DNA of 64,000 bases from Paulinella micropora (lineage: Eukaryota > Cercozoa > Imbricatea > Euglyphida > Paulinellidae), in the NCBI GenBank assembly GCA_019918135.1, contig WBZZ01000820.1:123501-187500 (forward strand), written 5' to 3'. The notes under the pieces were generated by a model. That model saw only the letters and a program-made list of their open reading frames with translations, did no database searches and was not told where the DNA came from. Positions 32,914-44,017 of this stretch are shown piece by piece (positions within the stretch are counted from its first letter, which is position 1; each line of letters starts with the position of its first letter). The position numbers and the translations under genes were made by a program.

Positions 32914-33429
32914 GGGGAAGGGTACGGCTTGTTCTTTGGGAGACAGGGAGACGAGACGAGGGAAGCTTCTTTCTTGCTACTGGCGCATGCGCCGGCGAAA
33001 GACGCAGAACAGAAGCTATTAAAAAAACACATCTCTACTTTGGCGCACACAAGCCACTAGCATCAGCCGGACATGGCACCTGACATACAGTTCTTTTGGG
33101 GTAGGCTAGCCCAGACATTGCTTCTAGCGCGCCGGTGGCACCCGCCGCCCGGTCTTGGCCAGCAGGTGGCACCCACCACCTAGTCTTGGTCCGCCGGGGG
33201 CACCGCCTGCCGACAGCCAATTGGCATGCGGCGGACCGTCTCCGACTGCTCGGGGAGGCGGGGACGGGACAAAGGGGAGGGAGGTGGTAGAAAGGCGCGT
33301 CGCCTTCTTCTCTCCCCCGCCCCGCCACGCTAAGGCGCGTCCCCTTCTTCTCTTCCCTGCCTCGCCACGCTGACGATAGCCCCCATGGCAGGTGTTAGTT
33401 GCCAAAACCACCACGCCAGCGGCTACCAG

Positions 33430-34176
33430 ATGCAACCCGCCTCCGCCTGCCAGCTGTGGCGCCCGTGGCCCCTCCTCCTGCTGTGCGGGTGGCTGCGGGC
33501 CGCCGGCGCCGGGTGCCCGTACCCGCTGCAGTGCCCGACCCAAGAGGAGGCGTGCCCCTCGGTCGTGTGCCCCGGCGGCGCCACGATCCTGGAAATCACG
33601 ACGGCGGCCCCGCAGGACACGTTCGTGCGGCCCCTGTGGCCGCCCGCCGCGCCGGCGGTGCGCCGGCGCCGCCAGGCCCAGGCCGCCGTCCCGACGTCGT
33701 TCACGGTGAACTGGGGGGCGGGGAGCAGTGGCGGCGCGGCGCTCGGCTGGCTGCTGGCCGGCACGGGAGTCCTGTGCCTGCCCCTGCTGGACGGAGCCCC
33801 CCCCGCCGCCACCCCCGCCCTGCTGGGGACACTGACGGCCCTGCTGGCCGGGTTCCTCTACTCGCAGCGCCTGGCGCACGGCCGCGCGGCCGCCCTCTGC
33901 TGGTGGGCGGGCTGGACCCTGTGGTGGTGTGCTTACTATACCGCTGGGCGGGGCCGGGTCGCCTGGGGCCTGGCCTCGGCGGGCCTGCAGGGGTGGTGCC
34001 TGGCCGCCCTACTAGCCGCGGCCCGGCCCGTCGGGCGGCCCCTGCCGCCCGTCTATGTCGCGGCCCGCGACGTGGCCCCGGCGCCGGAGGCCGGCGGGCG
34101 GGAGGAGGCGGGCACGGGCTACAAGGATGACGTGCCCCCCGTGGTAGGCCTCCAGCGCATCACAAGCTACCTGTAG
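33430..34176 (+). CDS. Chimeric BspA leader/four-helix protein, gene C (unit 3)
   Basis: Open copy of the gene at 13,052 with a few substitutions (AQAA for VQAA, PPAA for PSAA, PEAG for PDAG). Four hydrophobic helices follow the BspA-derived head. Confidence 0.7.
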   Translation: MQPASACQLWRPWPLLLLCGWLRAAGAGCPYPLQCPTQEEACPSVVCPGGATILEITTAAPQDTFVRPLWPPAAPAVRRRRQAQAAVPTSFTVNWGAGSSGGAALGWLLAGTGVLCLPLLDGAPPAATPALLGTLTALLAGFLYSQRLAHGRAAALCWWAGWTLWWCAYYTAGRGRVAWGLASAGLQGWCLAALLAAARPVGRPLPPVYVAARDVAPAPEAGGREEAGTGYKDDVPPVVGLQRITSYL

Positions 34177-34898
34177 CCGGGGCCCGGCGCGCCCGTACCC
34201 GCCGCTAGCTCCCCCCCCCCCCCCCCCCCCCCGCCCGGTGCGCCCGTACCCGCCTGCCTGGCCCCGGCCGCGGTCTCTCACCGCCGAATGCAGGCTGAGG
34301 CGAGCACTTCCCCGGGGAGGCGTCACTCACTCTGCGTGCGTTGCTCCGGGCCCGGCTAGGACACTGCCCGCTGTGGTCTTGGGTCGTCGTCACAGTAAAA
34401 ACCACCGGATGCTTCGGAGGGTGCTGGATCCCCGGCCAGCCCAAGCTCCCGGCCGAGGCACGGCACCTGTAACCTGACGCCCCCCCGGGTGTACAGATCG
34501 ACGAGCGCTAGGGCCTCCGCCGCCTGGTGCGCCATCGCCCACCCGGAGGAAACCAGCGTGGGGCTTCTGCTGTTCGGCGGCCCCGTCCTGAACACAGCTC
34601 CGGGGGCACGCACCACCCCGCGCGCCGGCCACGCCCTCCCCGGGGCGCGTTGGGCGGGGGGTGGGCCAGGGGGGGGGGGGGGCGGCCTCGTCCGGCGTGC
34701 CGCGGGCGGAGGGAAGGGGCGGGGGCTCCCCCTTGCCGGCCGACAGGCCCGCCCGCCACTCCTCCCTCCTCCCGGGGGTCTTCCCCCCTTCCCTCTCCCC
34801 GCCCCGCGCGCGTCCGGCGCAGCGGCCGGGCCCTCGTGTCTGTGCAAAGTAGCAACTCAGAGTGGGTTAGGGTGCTCGGCTAGGCTTGGAGAGAGCAC

Positions 34899-37800
34899 AT
34901 GCAGGGTCGTGTGCCTACGGGGCGCAGGCCCGCCCGCGCTCTGGCCCCGAGCCCCGAAGCCCCTGGCTGGGTGTGGCTCCCGCTCTTGTGCGTGCTGTTA
35001 GTGCTGGCCGTGGTGCTGCCCTGGAGTGCCCGGCCGTCCGTCTGGGCGCCGCGGCGCGGGCGCTGCCCCGCGCGGAACAGGCTCTGCCCCGCTGCGCCGT
35101 GCCCACCCGGACGGCCGGCCGCGTCGCCCAGCCCGCAGCCCGTGGTGTGCCAGCCGGGGCCCTGCGAGCTCGGGCCCCGCCCCAGGCCGCTCGCCGCCCC
35201 CGGCCTGCTGCCGGAGGCCTGCCCGGCGTCCCCGCCGCCGGCCGCCGGCGAGGACGACACGGCCGCCGTGCTCGCCTGGGGCGACGAGCCCTCCGTGGTG
35301 CAGCTGGGCGCGGGCCGGGGCTGGGTGGCGGCGGCCGCCGCGCCGCGCCCGCCCCGGCCGCCCGCGGGCTTCGCCCTGTAAGTGCAGACACCCAGGGTTT
35401 ACGGGGTGAGCGACTATGACCTGCTGCGCGTGGCCTGGATCCTGCTAGACGAGGCCGGCCTGCCCCTACCGCCGGCCGGGGGCTGGGTGCGCCTGGCGTG
35501 GGCGTCGCCCCCGCCGGCCGGCGGGGCACTGGAGGACGCGGGGTGGTCTGCGGGCCCGGCCGCCGGCTTCGCCCGCGCGCGCGTGCAGCCGGCGGCCTTC
35601 GGGTCCTTCGCGGCCGAGCGGACGGTGGTGGCGTCCCTGCAGGTGCCTGGCGCGCCCCCCGACTTCCGGCCGCCGCCGCCGCAGGAGTGGCGGGTGCGCC
35701 TGGTGCCCCCGCCGTGCCCGCCCGCCGGCTGCCGGCCAGCGCCGGCCGCGGACGGGTCAGGGCCGTACGTGCTGGCCGAGGCGCCGTGGTGGCCGCTCGC
35801 CCCGGACAGCGAGTGGTGCGCCCACCTGGTGCTGGCCCGCGAGCCGCCGCACACTGATGTGCGGGGGGGGACGCTCGTGTGGTGGGCTGAGGGCGCCGAG
35901 TACCTGGGCGTGGAGTGGGCCGCCGGCTTCGGGCCCGGCGCGGCGCCGCGGGCCGCCGGCGAGCAGCTGACGCTGTCCTTCGTGGCGCTGGCGGCCGCCG
36001 CGCCCGGCGCCGCGGGCTACGCCCCCCTGGCCACCATCCGGTACCGGGCGGGCGCCGGCGTGCTGGCCCTGCACGGCCTGGTCGTGTCGCTCGTGTCCCG
36101 CGGCGCCGCCGGGCCGCGGCTGTTCGGGGCCAACACGGCCGTCGCGGTGAATGGCGAGCCATCGCTGCGCGTGGCCCTGCGGCCGCCGTTCCTAGTGGGG
36201 GCCTACGCCGCGCCCGAGGGCCTGCCGGCGCTGCGGGGCCTGCCCTGCGGCGCCGGGTGCCCTGCCGGGGCCCGGCTGTGCCTGGTGCCCGTGTACAGCC
36301 ACAGCCGCGCGGCCGACCACGAGCCCGGCCGGGTGGCCGCGCGGCGCTGCGAGGCGGCGCCGGGCCTGCTGGCGGCGGTGGACGAGGGGGGCTGCTGCGC
36401 CGTCACCAGCCGCAGCGCGGGCTGGCCCGCCGCCGCCTGAGTGTCGGCCGCGGCGGGCGACGACGGCGCGGCCCCGGGCGCCAACGTGACGTGGCCGGCC
36501 TGGTCCTTCGCCCCGGGCTCGCTGGCCCTCGAGGCCCGGCCCCCGCTCGTCGCCCCCGGCGGCTGGGCCCGGCTGGTGGCGACGGCGCAGCTGGGCCCGG
36601 GGGGCGGACGACGCTACGACGTGACCCCGCTGGTCCGGCTCTCGGCCACGGGCGGGCCCGGCCCGCTCGCGCTCGGCGCGGGAGGGTGGGCCCGCGCCCC
36701 CGACGGCGCGGGCCAGTGGCTCGTGGCCGTGGACGGCGCCGGGTCCGCGGCCGTAGCGCGCCTGGCGGCCGGGCCCGGCGCCGGCGAGCGCCTGGCGGCC
36801 GTCACGGTGCTGGGCCCGGCCGCCCGGGCCCGGTGGGGGGGGCCGCCGGGCGGGACCCAGGGTGAGCTGCGCTTCCGCGCCCCCGCCCCCGCCGCTTCCG
36901 CCGGGGGCCTGCTGGACTCCACCGGCGCCCGGGCCACGGCGCTCGTGTGGGCCGTGGACCCGTGCGGCCACTACCGTGACGTGTCGGCCGAGGCGTCGCT
37001 GGCCGGCCCCGGCGACGAGCCGCTGATGGTCTTGCGCTCGGACGCGGGCGGCGGCGGCTGGCAGTTGGTGCTGCCGGTCGGCGCCCCGCCGCTGCCGTGG
37101 GGCCCGCACCTGCGGGCGTCGTGGGGCGGCCAGACGGCACCGTGCTGGCTGCTGACGAGCCCCCCCCGCCCGGTGCGGCTCACCGTCGAGGTGGCGCACG
37201 CCGTGGCGCCGGCGGGCTCGGCCGCCACCTACGCGCCCGTGTCGGCCCCGGACTGCACGGACTGGCGGGCGCTGCTGTGGTTCGAGGGCGAGCCGGCGGC
37301 GTACGTGGTGACGGAGGACCCGCGCCTCGTCGTGCAGGCGGCCGGGGGCGTGGCGCTGCCCACCCCCGACCGCGCCTGCGCGGAAGCCCTGGCACGGCCG
37401 GGGGCGGCGTGGCTGGAGGCGGCGTGGCCCGGCCTGCCCCCGGCGCGGGCGGACCTGGTGGTGTACGACCTGGTGGCGCTGGAGCTGCGTGCCGACTACT
37501 ACGCGCCCTTCGCGCCGGCGGGGCAGCCGCTCGCGACCTGCGAGCAGGGCGGGGCGCTGCGGCCCCTGCACTGCAGCCAGCTGTACTCGGCCGGCTGCCT
37601 CGTGGCCCGGGGGCGCCTGAGCGCCGGCGCGCCCGCGGCGGAGGCCGACCTCAGCGCCCACGTGGACCTGGACGGGCCGGGCGGACGGGGCCGTGCGCCT
37701 GGACGCCCGCCCGCGCCCGGGCTGTGCCCGGCCGCTGCGGGCCGCCGCGCCCGGCACGAACGGCACGAACGGCACGACCGCGTGGCGCGCCCGCTTCCCC

Positions 37801-38096
37801 CCGGCCCGGCGTGGCGGCTGGAGTCGTGCCCCGTGTCGGTGGCGGTGTCGACGGAGCCCTGGCCCGCCGTGGGCGCCAACGTGTCGTACGCGCCGGGCGG
37901 CGGCGCCGCTGCCGGGCCCTGGACCGTGCCGGGGGGGGGCGCCTGCCCCGACCCCGACGGCGTCCTGGTGCACTTCGAGGGCGGCTGGTGGCTGCGGCCC
38001 CTGGCGGACCTGTCCCCCCCCGAGGCTGCGCAGCTGATCCGCTTCGGGCTGGACGACGGCACACGGGCGGCCGTGAACCCGGCCACGGGGGCGCTG
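34899..38096 (+). CDS. Gene E: long membrane-anchored extracellular protein, 3' end lost at 38.1 kb
   Basis: One phase stays open from the ATG at 34,899 to about 38,096, broken only by TAA at 35,379 and TGA at 36,438, so this is probably one gene of about 1,060 codons. It has an N-terminal signal anchor (WLPLLCVLLVLAVVLPW), then a long Gly/Ala/Pro-rich extracellular region with scattered Cys, beta-rich segments and NGT sites near 37,760. The TAA lies in a possible 18-nt intron (gtaagt...cag). Between about 37,683 and 37,800 a neighbouring frame looks more protein-like, suggesting two compensating indels. Near 38,097 the composition changes abruptly and the reading frame runs into unrelated sequence, so the true C-terminus is missing. 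I do not recognise the family. Units 1 and 2 hold only its first ~210 codons. Confidence 0.55.
35379..35396 (+). other. Candidate 18-nt intron in gene E
   Basis: The 18-nt segment gtaagtgcagacacccag occupies about this interval. It carries a perfect GTAAGT 5' splice site and a CAG 3' end, contains the only stop in this part of the frame, and its removal would leave the phase unchanged. Copies occur near 14,992 and 25,173. Confidence 0.35.
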
Positions 38097-38164
38097 TTAG
38101 AAAGCACTGTGACTTTAGAGTTAAACTTCACAGTCTTCTCCTTCCTCTTTTCTTCCCCCTCCAG

Positions 38165-40865
38165 TCATTCCACCACCTCGAAACGATTACCTTGAGTAGT
38201 GTCCGGGTGGGATGACGTATCGGTCTCCGAAGCAGTGTTGTAGGCCTCAGCTCGACCAAAATTCGGGTTGGAGCTTGCCCATGAGCCTCCTCCTCCTCTG
38301 GGTGGGGGGGCTGGAGCTCGAACAGCTCTCCCTCCATAAGGGGTATATCCCCGACCTCCTCCTCTTCCTCTCTGAGGGGTTCCTTGCCACCTCGAGGCTC
38401 CTCTCCATGTTCCTCCTCCTCGTCCTCCTCCTGCTCCTCCTCCTCCTCCTCGTCCTCCTGCTCCTCCTCCTCGTCCTCCTGCTCCTGCTCCTCCTCCTCG
38501 TCCTCTTTGAGATGCCTTGAAGTTCTTTTGTCTCTCCCTTTCCTCCTTCTTCTCCTTCATCCTCTTCATGTAGGTAATGATTGCCTCTCGTAACTCCTTA
38601 TCATCACACATATTGGCATACCAACCTTCGTTCGCAGCGGCAATCTGAAGCATGTTGAAAATGCCCGGTTCCTTGCCTTCCGTCCTGCTCAGAAAATTTG
38701 CCCTTGCTGTTGGGTTCTGCCTATCATGATTGAAAGAGCAGTTTCTGTTCTCCATCTGTGCCTTACACTACAAGCCCGCGAACCACCTCCAACATGCGGT
38801 CTTTAGGTCTGGCTCTCTCTGTCTCTTCCAACCGGCAACTCTGTTTGTGTACGTGGCTTGTGCGCCAACAGGTACACCGCCTGCCTGTGCCGTATGTGCC
38901 TCCGTGAGCGAGTCCATGTTTGAGCATGCACTCATCACTTCTTGAAACAGTGCTGACGGAGCAACGCTTTGAACCGTATTTTCGAACACGTGTGTCTCGA
39001 GGAAGTTCTTGGACTTCACTGAGCTAAACGTCGAGCATTGTTGTATGAGCTGAGTAAGCTTACTCGGGTTAACTGTGTGTAACGCCGAGAAGAAATAGAG
39101 GATGATCGACTTGCGGCCATAGAATAGCCCGTAGGAGGAAACTACCTCCGTAAGGGTCGCCGCCAAGCCAACAGCACTCCTCAAACTCATCGCCACTGTC
39201 TCAAAGATTTCAAATCCTATGAGAGTACCAGTGCAGAGATGCTGGTATCCATGAGATTGAAAATATGAAATGAGTGTGGCCACCGCCAGTTGACACTGAG
39301 CGTCTAGGCCTGTTGCATTGTTTCTCTTAATTTCCTCCTTCTTTCTCAAAAACTTGTACTGTGTTAGATCAAATCCCTCCGAGACTAGAGATTGGTCAAA
39401 AACAGTAACAAGGGCCTCGTATTCCTGCGTTTCGTCGCAAGGAAAAGCCTTCATGCAGGCATTGATCTCTTTGAGCTTGCTCAAAAGCGAAGCATCAGAG
39501 TCTTTGTCTGAGCTCGTCTTGGCATATAGCATGAGACTTGCCACTCCTCCTTTCTTCCCCTTGAAGGCATTTATTATATTTTGTCTGTCCTTCTTCTCCG
39601 TGTTTGTGACCACCACCGTAGTTGAGCCCGGGGTTGTAGGGGCTGGCGGGGCAGGAGCTGGTGGGGGAAAATATGTCGGAGGGTGTGTCTTTGCACCACT
39701 CACTTTTGCTTTCATTCTTTCCAGTCTCATCGTCTTCTCGAACTCCGCCTTCTCTTTCGCCTTCTTCTTCTCAGATATCACCAGCTTTTGAGCATGAGTG
39801 ATAAAGGCCACCAATTCAGAAGCAGATCTGAGAAAATTATATTTCTCCACATATTGGTCAACACCTGCTTTATTGGCGACCGGTGGTGCGTTACTAGTAA
39901 GTGATTTAAGGACAGAGTGATCCTTGGTAGGAATCCATCTCTTCCATGCCTCCTTATGCAGTAACGCACCCATCAACAGTCTGATCTTGGTCAGAACTCT
40001 GTCGGTCTTCTCTAACTCATCAATCACAAGATGAGTTTCTCCTGCTGCCTTAATGCTTTTTTCTATCTCTGCCTTCCCCTCCTCCAAGGCCTTCATTTCC
40101 ATCGTAAAAAAATGAAATATGCCACTCGAGTTTTTCGAACCCAGATTGGTTTTCATTTTTGTTACATCGACTGCCTCCTGACCAGTCGCGAGGAATCTGG
40201 CCGTTGCTCTTGGGTTTGTGTACTGGAGGTAACTCTCACATCGTGGGCCGTATGAACGTTCCCAAATCAGGGTTTGAGTGTACACCCCAAAGATAGCATC
40301 GAGTAATTCAAGGTGAGTGTGTGTGTCCCCAAACTTGATATGCTGTATCTTCTTTCTCTTTTCTGGATCAGAGACCAGTTTGCCGAGGAGCTGTGCTGTG
40401 TTTGATAAAAGGATATAGACATCCTTTTTAGCACGACTTTTCTCTCTTCTTTGATCCTGAGGGATCCACACATAGGTATCCTTCTCTCCCCCCCATCTTG
40501 TTATCAAACTCTTCTTTAGTGAGGTCATAGTGGTCTTGCACCCACTGTTGTTCCTCCACTGTGATCTCCTCTCCATCACTATGAATCAAGTCGATCATTT
40601 TTCGTCCTCCTCCTCCCGTGTAGGCAGGTGGTAAGGGATTACCATATGCTCCTCCTCCTCCCGTCTCTTCTTGTTCAAATCCTCCTTCATCTTCGTCTCC
40701 TCCATATCCTCCTTCATCATCCCAGCCCTCTTCTACTCCTCCCCCTACTTCTTCATCTCCTCCTCCTCCTCCTTCATTCAGTCCTCTTCCTCCTCCTCCT
40801 GCTTCTTCTTCTCTTCTTTGTTCTGCCTCCGAGAATTCACTCACTTCGGCGGTCTCTGTCGACAT
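38165..40865 (-). CDS. Hypothetical acidic/helical/RGG-tailed protein, frame-interrupted
   Basis: I do not recognise it. Read from 40,865 on the minus strand, the N-terminus is acidic and Gly/Glu-rich (encoded by a CCTCCT-type repeat on the plus strand). A long, mostly helical core follows, with a Pro-rich linker (PPTYFPPPAPAPPAPTTP), then a C-terminal Arg/Gly-rich tail typical of nucleic-acid-binding proteins. The first frame (40,865-40,428) and the second (open to 38,768) meet at a G7 run near 40,490, where a one-base shift joins them smoothly. The second and third frames are in the same phase, separated only by TAG at about 38,768, after which the frame is open to 38,165. A single gene of about 900 codons is likely. 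Core plus RGG tail resembles viral nucleoproteins or Gag in layout only. Confidence 0.45.
38397..38516. repeat. CTCCTC/CTCGTC simple repeat encoding RGG tail
   Basis: The plus strand is an irregular repeat of ctcctcctcctcgtcctc, which on the minus strand encodes the Gly/Arg-rich tail of the overlapping gene. Slippage-prone. Confidence 0.85.
40607..40820. repeat. CCTCCT simple repeat encoding acidic/Gly-rich N-terminus
   Basis: Irregular cctcctcctcc and cttcatc repeats encode on the minus strand the Gly/Glu-rich N-terminal region of the gene ending at 38,165. Confidence 0.8.
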
Positions 40866-41126
40866 GATGTCGTAGTAGTAATTAACAGGAGGACAGTGTC
40901 AGCTCCTATGTTTGGTTTTTGTTCGTTTGTGTTCTGTTCCTCCTTCAGTCGATTGACTAGTGAAGAGAGAAACTAATAGAGAGGGTAGAGTGAGATTCCC
41001 TGTCCTCTATGAAACACTGTTTGTATGTTTGTTTTTGGTTGAGAAAAATAGTCTTTGAGACTTTCTCCGATTTCTTGTTCTCCTTACTCAGATTACTTTC
41101 TCCTCCTTCTTTTCTATATTGTCTAA
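40866..41126. other. Intergenic, between hypothetical gene and piggyBac element
   Basis: CT-rich sequence without a gene. It ends at ctaa (41,123-41,126), a probable degraded TTAA target site of the transposon. Confidence 0.5.
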
Positions 41127-41155
41127 GTCCCTGGTCCTGGTTACCAATTGGTAAC
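41127..41155 (+). repeat. piggyBac left terminal inverted repeat
   Basis: It begins gtccctggt and contains the palindromic core ccaattgg, as does the opposite end. Confidence 0.75.
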
Positions 41156-41361
41156 GATATTAAATTACTTTCGGTCACCGGAAAAAATAATTAATTTTTT
41201 TTTGTATTACAAATTTCATTTAATATTATCAACTTGGACTTAACGGTCAGAAATAAATTTATTCGAAAAGTCACGAACAGCTTTTGTTCCTCCTCTGACC
41301 TCTGCACGTCCTACATAACAACATAATGCTGTACCAATTGGAAATGCAGAAAAAGCTAACC

Positions 41362-43756
41362 TTACACAAAGCCTTTGTTATGTTTTCTCGGATCTCCATG
41401 CTTAATATGCCAGGCGTGGCACCCTCTGCCTTTGGTGCCACATAACGCCATATGTGGACCGCACGTTTTGCAATAAAAAGATGTGAGAATGCTACTGCTG
41501 CTACCTTGGACATGTTTGCACACAGTGCAACGCCTACGTTTGGACCTCTGAGTGGCCTGATAGAAGTTGCTTCCGGATTCCGCTTTGCGTTTCAATGCAT
41601 CGGCCATGTCAACCAAAGGATATTGGGCCAACACCATGTGCGGTTGGTTGGGATCTGGGCCTCGGAGGTTCTCAGACTGCGGGCTCAACATGCTCCAGTC
41701 CACATCTGCTGAGATTTTCTTTTTGAGGAGCACGTCTGCAACCAAATTTTTGAAAAAGGTTGGTCTGGTGGTGCCTTTTGCTCGGAGGTAGGTAGCCTGA
41801 GGTGTTCCACTGAACCGAAGGAAGTGCAGGTACGCATTGGTCATTATGAAATCCAATAAAATCAGAAAATCTGCATCCTGCCAGGAACGAACTGAGACAT
41901 TGAGATTCATGCATCCCGACCCCTGTCGCAAAGAATTGAATCTATCGACTGCGTTGAAACATTCGTAATACTTCGCGACGACTTCACACCGCGCAACAAA
42001 GGTATCATTCTTGCTGAAATGCGCATGTCGTGGTTTACCTGCCAAAGTTGTGCCACACGTAGCGATAATTTGTTGCATATTGTGATCATTTTGGTTCACA
42101 GCAAGCAGTGCAACCCCATCTTTAACACAGACTGCCGACGCCAAATCACCTTTGTTGTTGCCCCTTGCATTCCACAAAACTCGCTTAGGGAAATTCGCAG
42201 TCGCAGTCTTCACCATGCCGATAAAATCGAGGCCTGATGCATTCAAAGCCATAGCTGTCTTAACACTTGCAAACCATGAATCACCAACAACCAAACGACC
42301 TGTGCCGACCCAGGGCTTGACCAAACGTACAGTGGTTGCTGTTGTCACACCCCACATGTCCACTCCTTCCTTAGCTCTGTCACGTTCCTTCCCCTCCACG
42401 CATTCCAAGGACACACAGATGCCAGTTGGACGTCACAGGTAGTATGATATTCCCTTCCTAAAGGAATCGGTTTGCGAGGCACGTACACCTGCCCTGGCAT
42501 GTCCTTACCCGTCCATTGTCCCATACTCTCATCGACTGTCAAGCAAGGACCAGGGATGAAAGCCCAATTGAAACGTTTGTTGGTCTCTTCCATAAAGAAC
42601 CAAACTGGGGAGAAGGGGTCGTCTTCAACAGAGGCAGGTCCTAGTTTTAGACAGGAAAAAATCTTATCAAAACGATTCAACGACATGAAGTCCCCAAACC
42701 CGTCACCTGCCAGACCATCCGAGGCTACCTCATCCCTAGGAGTCCAGTGTGCTTTACGGCGACCCCTATCTGCTATCGACATTTTGACAAGCAGTCCCAA
42801 GAATACCGAAAACTCTGCATGATCCATGGGCTTTTTGATCCACGATTCCTGAGACTTTGCCAGCTCGGCGTTAGTAAGCTCTATGGTTCTACTGATTGCT
42901 TTCGGTGGCATGAAGTGACAGAAATGTCTACAATACAAAATGAAGAAAAAAATGGCAAAACCGAAGACATATTCAAAAGAAAAGCAGACAAACTCAGAAC
43001 ACAGTGAAAATGAGTGACAACACAACTCAAAGTGCATGTCTTCAGACTGTCTTCGCAACTAGAATTCTCTGGTAACCAACATGTTCACATGCATACAAAA
43101 CTGGAAACATATACAACAACATACATATTTTGCTTGCTGAGCTGGAAATTGAACAGAATGGTTGTATTGTAGAGAAAAAGGATTACGTACTCCAGAGCAG
43201 AAGCTGTGGCAGCGTTCTCCAGCCTCTTTTTGGGTGGGAACAAAGGACGATCGGCGCTCCAATCCACCTTCTGCTCCTTCAAATGCCACACAAACCCCAT
43301 CTGATGCAGTTTTTGATTCTCCTGATCCACTTCCTCCTCCGAGTAAGGGCAGGCATTGTACGAATTATGAACCTCCTCCTCTCCTCCCTCATCTTCCAGC
43401 AACTCTGGTTCAAGCTCCTGCTGCTCGGATTTTTCTTCCACGTTCCCACCCAGAGCTTCGCTCTCACTCGTCTGTTCGTCGTCAGTAAACTGTAGTACTA
43501 CCTCTTTCAAATCACTATCAATGCAGGCAAAACCATGCACGGTCTGGTCATCCTCAACCCGTAGAATGTTGGACGAAAAGAAATAGTCATTCTTGTCAAA
43601 ACGCAAAGTCACAAGAGCCTTGTGATGTTTGGTTTCTTTGTCTTTCAGCTTCCCCACCAGCCTAATGTCATCACAAACACTTTCCCCAAACTTTCGACGT
43701 GCCCAAGCCTTCCCTAGCTTCACGCATGGCACCGAAACGCAGCTACCCACCTCCAT
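41362..43756 (-). CDS. piggyBac-family transposase (DDE_Tnp_1_7)
   Basis: This is a cut-and-paste transposase specific for TTAA sites. On the minus strand the first exon starts at ATG 43,756, with a small beta-rich N-terminal domain and an acidic linker. A probable intron of about 250 nt follows (donor GTACGT near 43,183, acceptor TTGTAG near 42,934). The catalytic core retains the three aspartates of the family: TVDESMGQWTG, VVGDSWFASV and FNAVDRFNSL. A Cys-rich C-terminal domain (CTVCKHV...CKTCG...CGTKGRGCH) matches the usual zinc-binding tail. A one-base frameshift in the 42,345-42,430 overlap separates the first and second catalytic Asp, so this copy is probably inactive unless the break is an error. 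TTTATT at 41,258 gives AATAAA downstream of the gene. Confidence 0.85.
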
Positions 43757-43978
43757 CTTTTTTCAGAAAATTACTTCAAAAATGTCAAAAATAAAAAAAT
43801 AATGTGGCTCAGTCAAGTGCATTTTTCTTGACTTTTACTCACTATTTTTGGCTGAAAATTCTACGAGTCGCTTCCTACAGTCATTCCGGAGCCCTGAGAG
43901 TGCTCAGAAGTAATTTATTGAGCACAATTTATGAATGAAAATTCTTGAAAAAAAATTCACTGAAAAAAGTTGCAAATT

Positions 43979-44013
43979 GGTAACAAAAATTACCAATTGG
44001 AAACACCAGGGAC
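43979..44013 (-). repeat. piggyBac right terminal inverted repeat
   Basis: Reverse-complement match to the left end: gtccctggtg, then ccaattggtaa. Flanked by TTAA at 44,014-44,017. Confidence 0.75.
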
Positions 44014-44017
44014 TTAA

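Larger units (their letters stand above)
4987..35532 (+). repeat. Tandem array of three ~10.19-kb units
   Basis: Unit 1 is 4987-15177, unit 2 is 15178-25357 and unit 3 is 25358-35532. The offsets 10,191 and 10,180 bp hold for every gene and intergenic tract I compared. The units are nearly identical, differing by scattered substitutions (for example G/A at 6219 against 16411), single-base indels and run lengths. The left breakpoint is inside BspA paralog 1 and the right breakpoint inside gene E. Both internal junctions carry the same 28-bp filler, so the second duplication probably arose by unequal crossing-over after one original event. Confidence 0.93.
41127..44013 (-). mobile_element. piggyBac-type DNA transposon with terminal inverted repeats
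   Basis: The left end reads gtccctggt...ccaattggtaa from 41,127. The right end, read on the other strand from 44,013, starts gtccctggtgtttccaattg. The right end is flanked by TTAA (44,014-44,017), the piggyBac target; the left flank is CTAA. The interior codes for a piggyBac-family transposase on the minus strand. The length of about 2.9 kb is normal for the superfamily. The flanks also match for a few bases outside the TTAA (atattgt), so the inverted repeat may be slightly longer. Confidence 0.8.

Noticed and set aside
34915-37973. Two long minus-strand frames over gene E
   Set aside because: Shadow frames in GC-rich DNA. The plus-strand phase has membrane anchor, Cys and beta-strand patterns.
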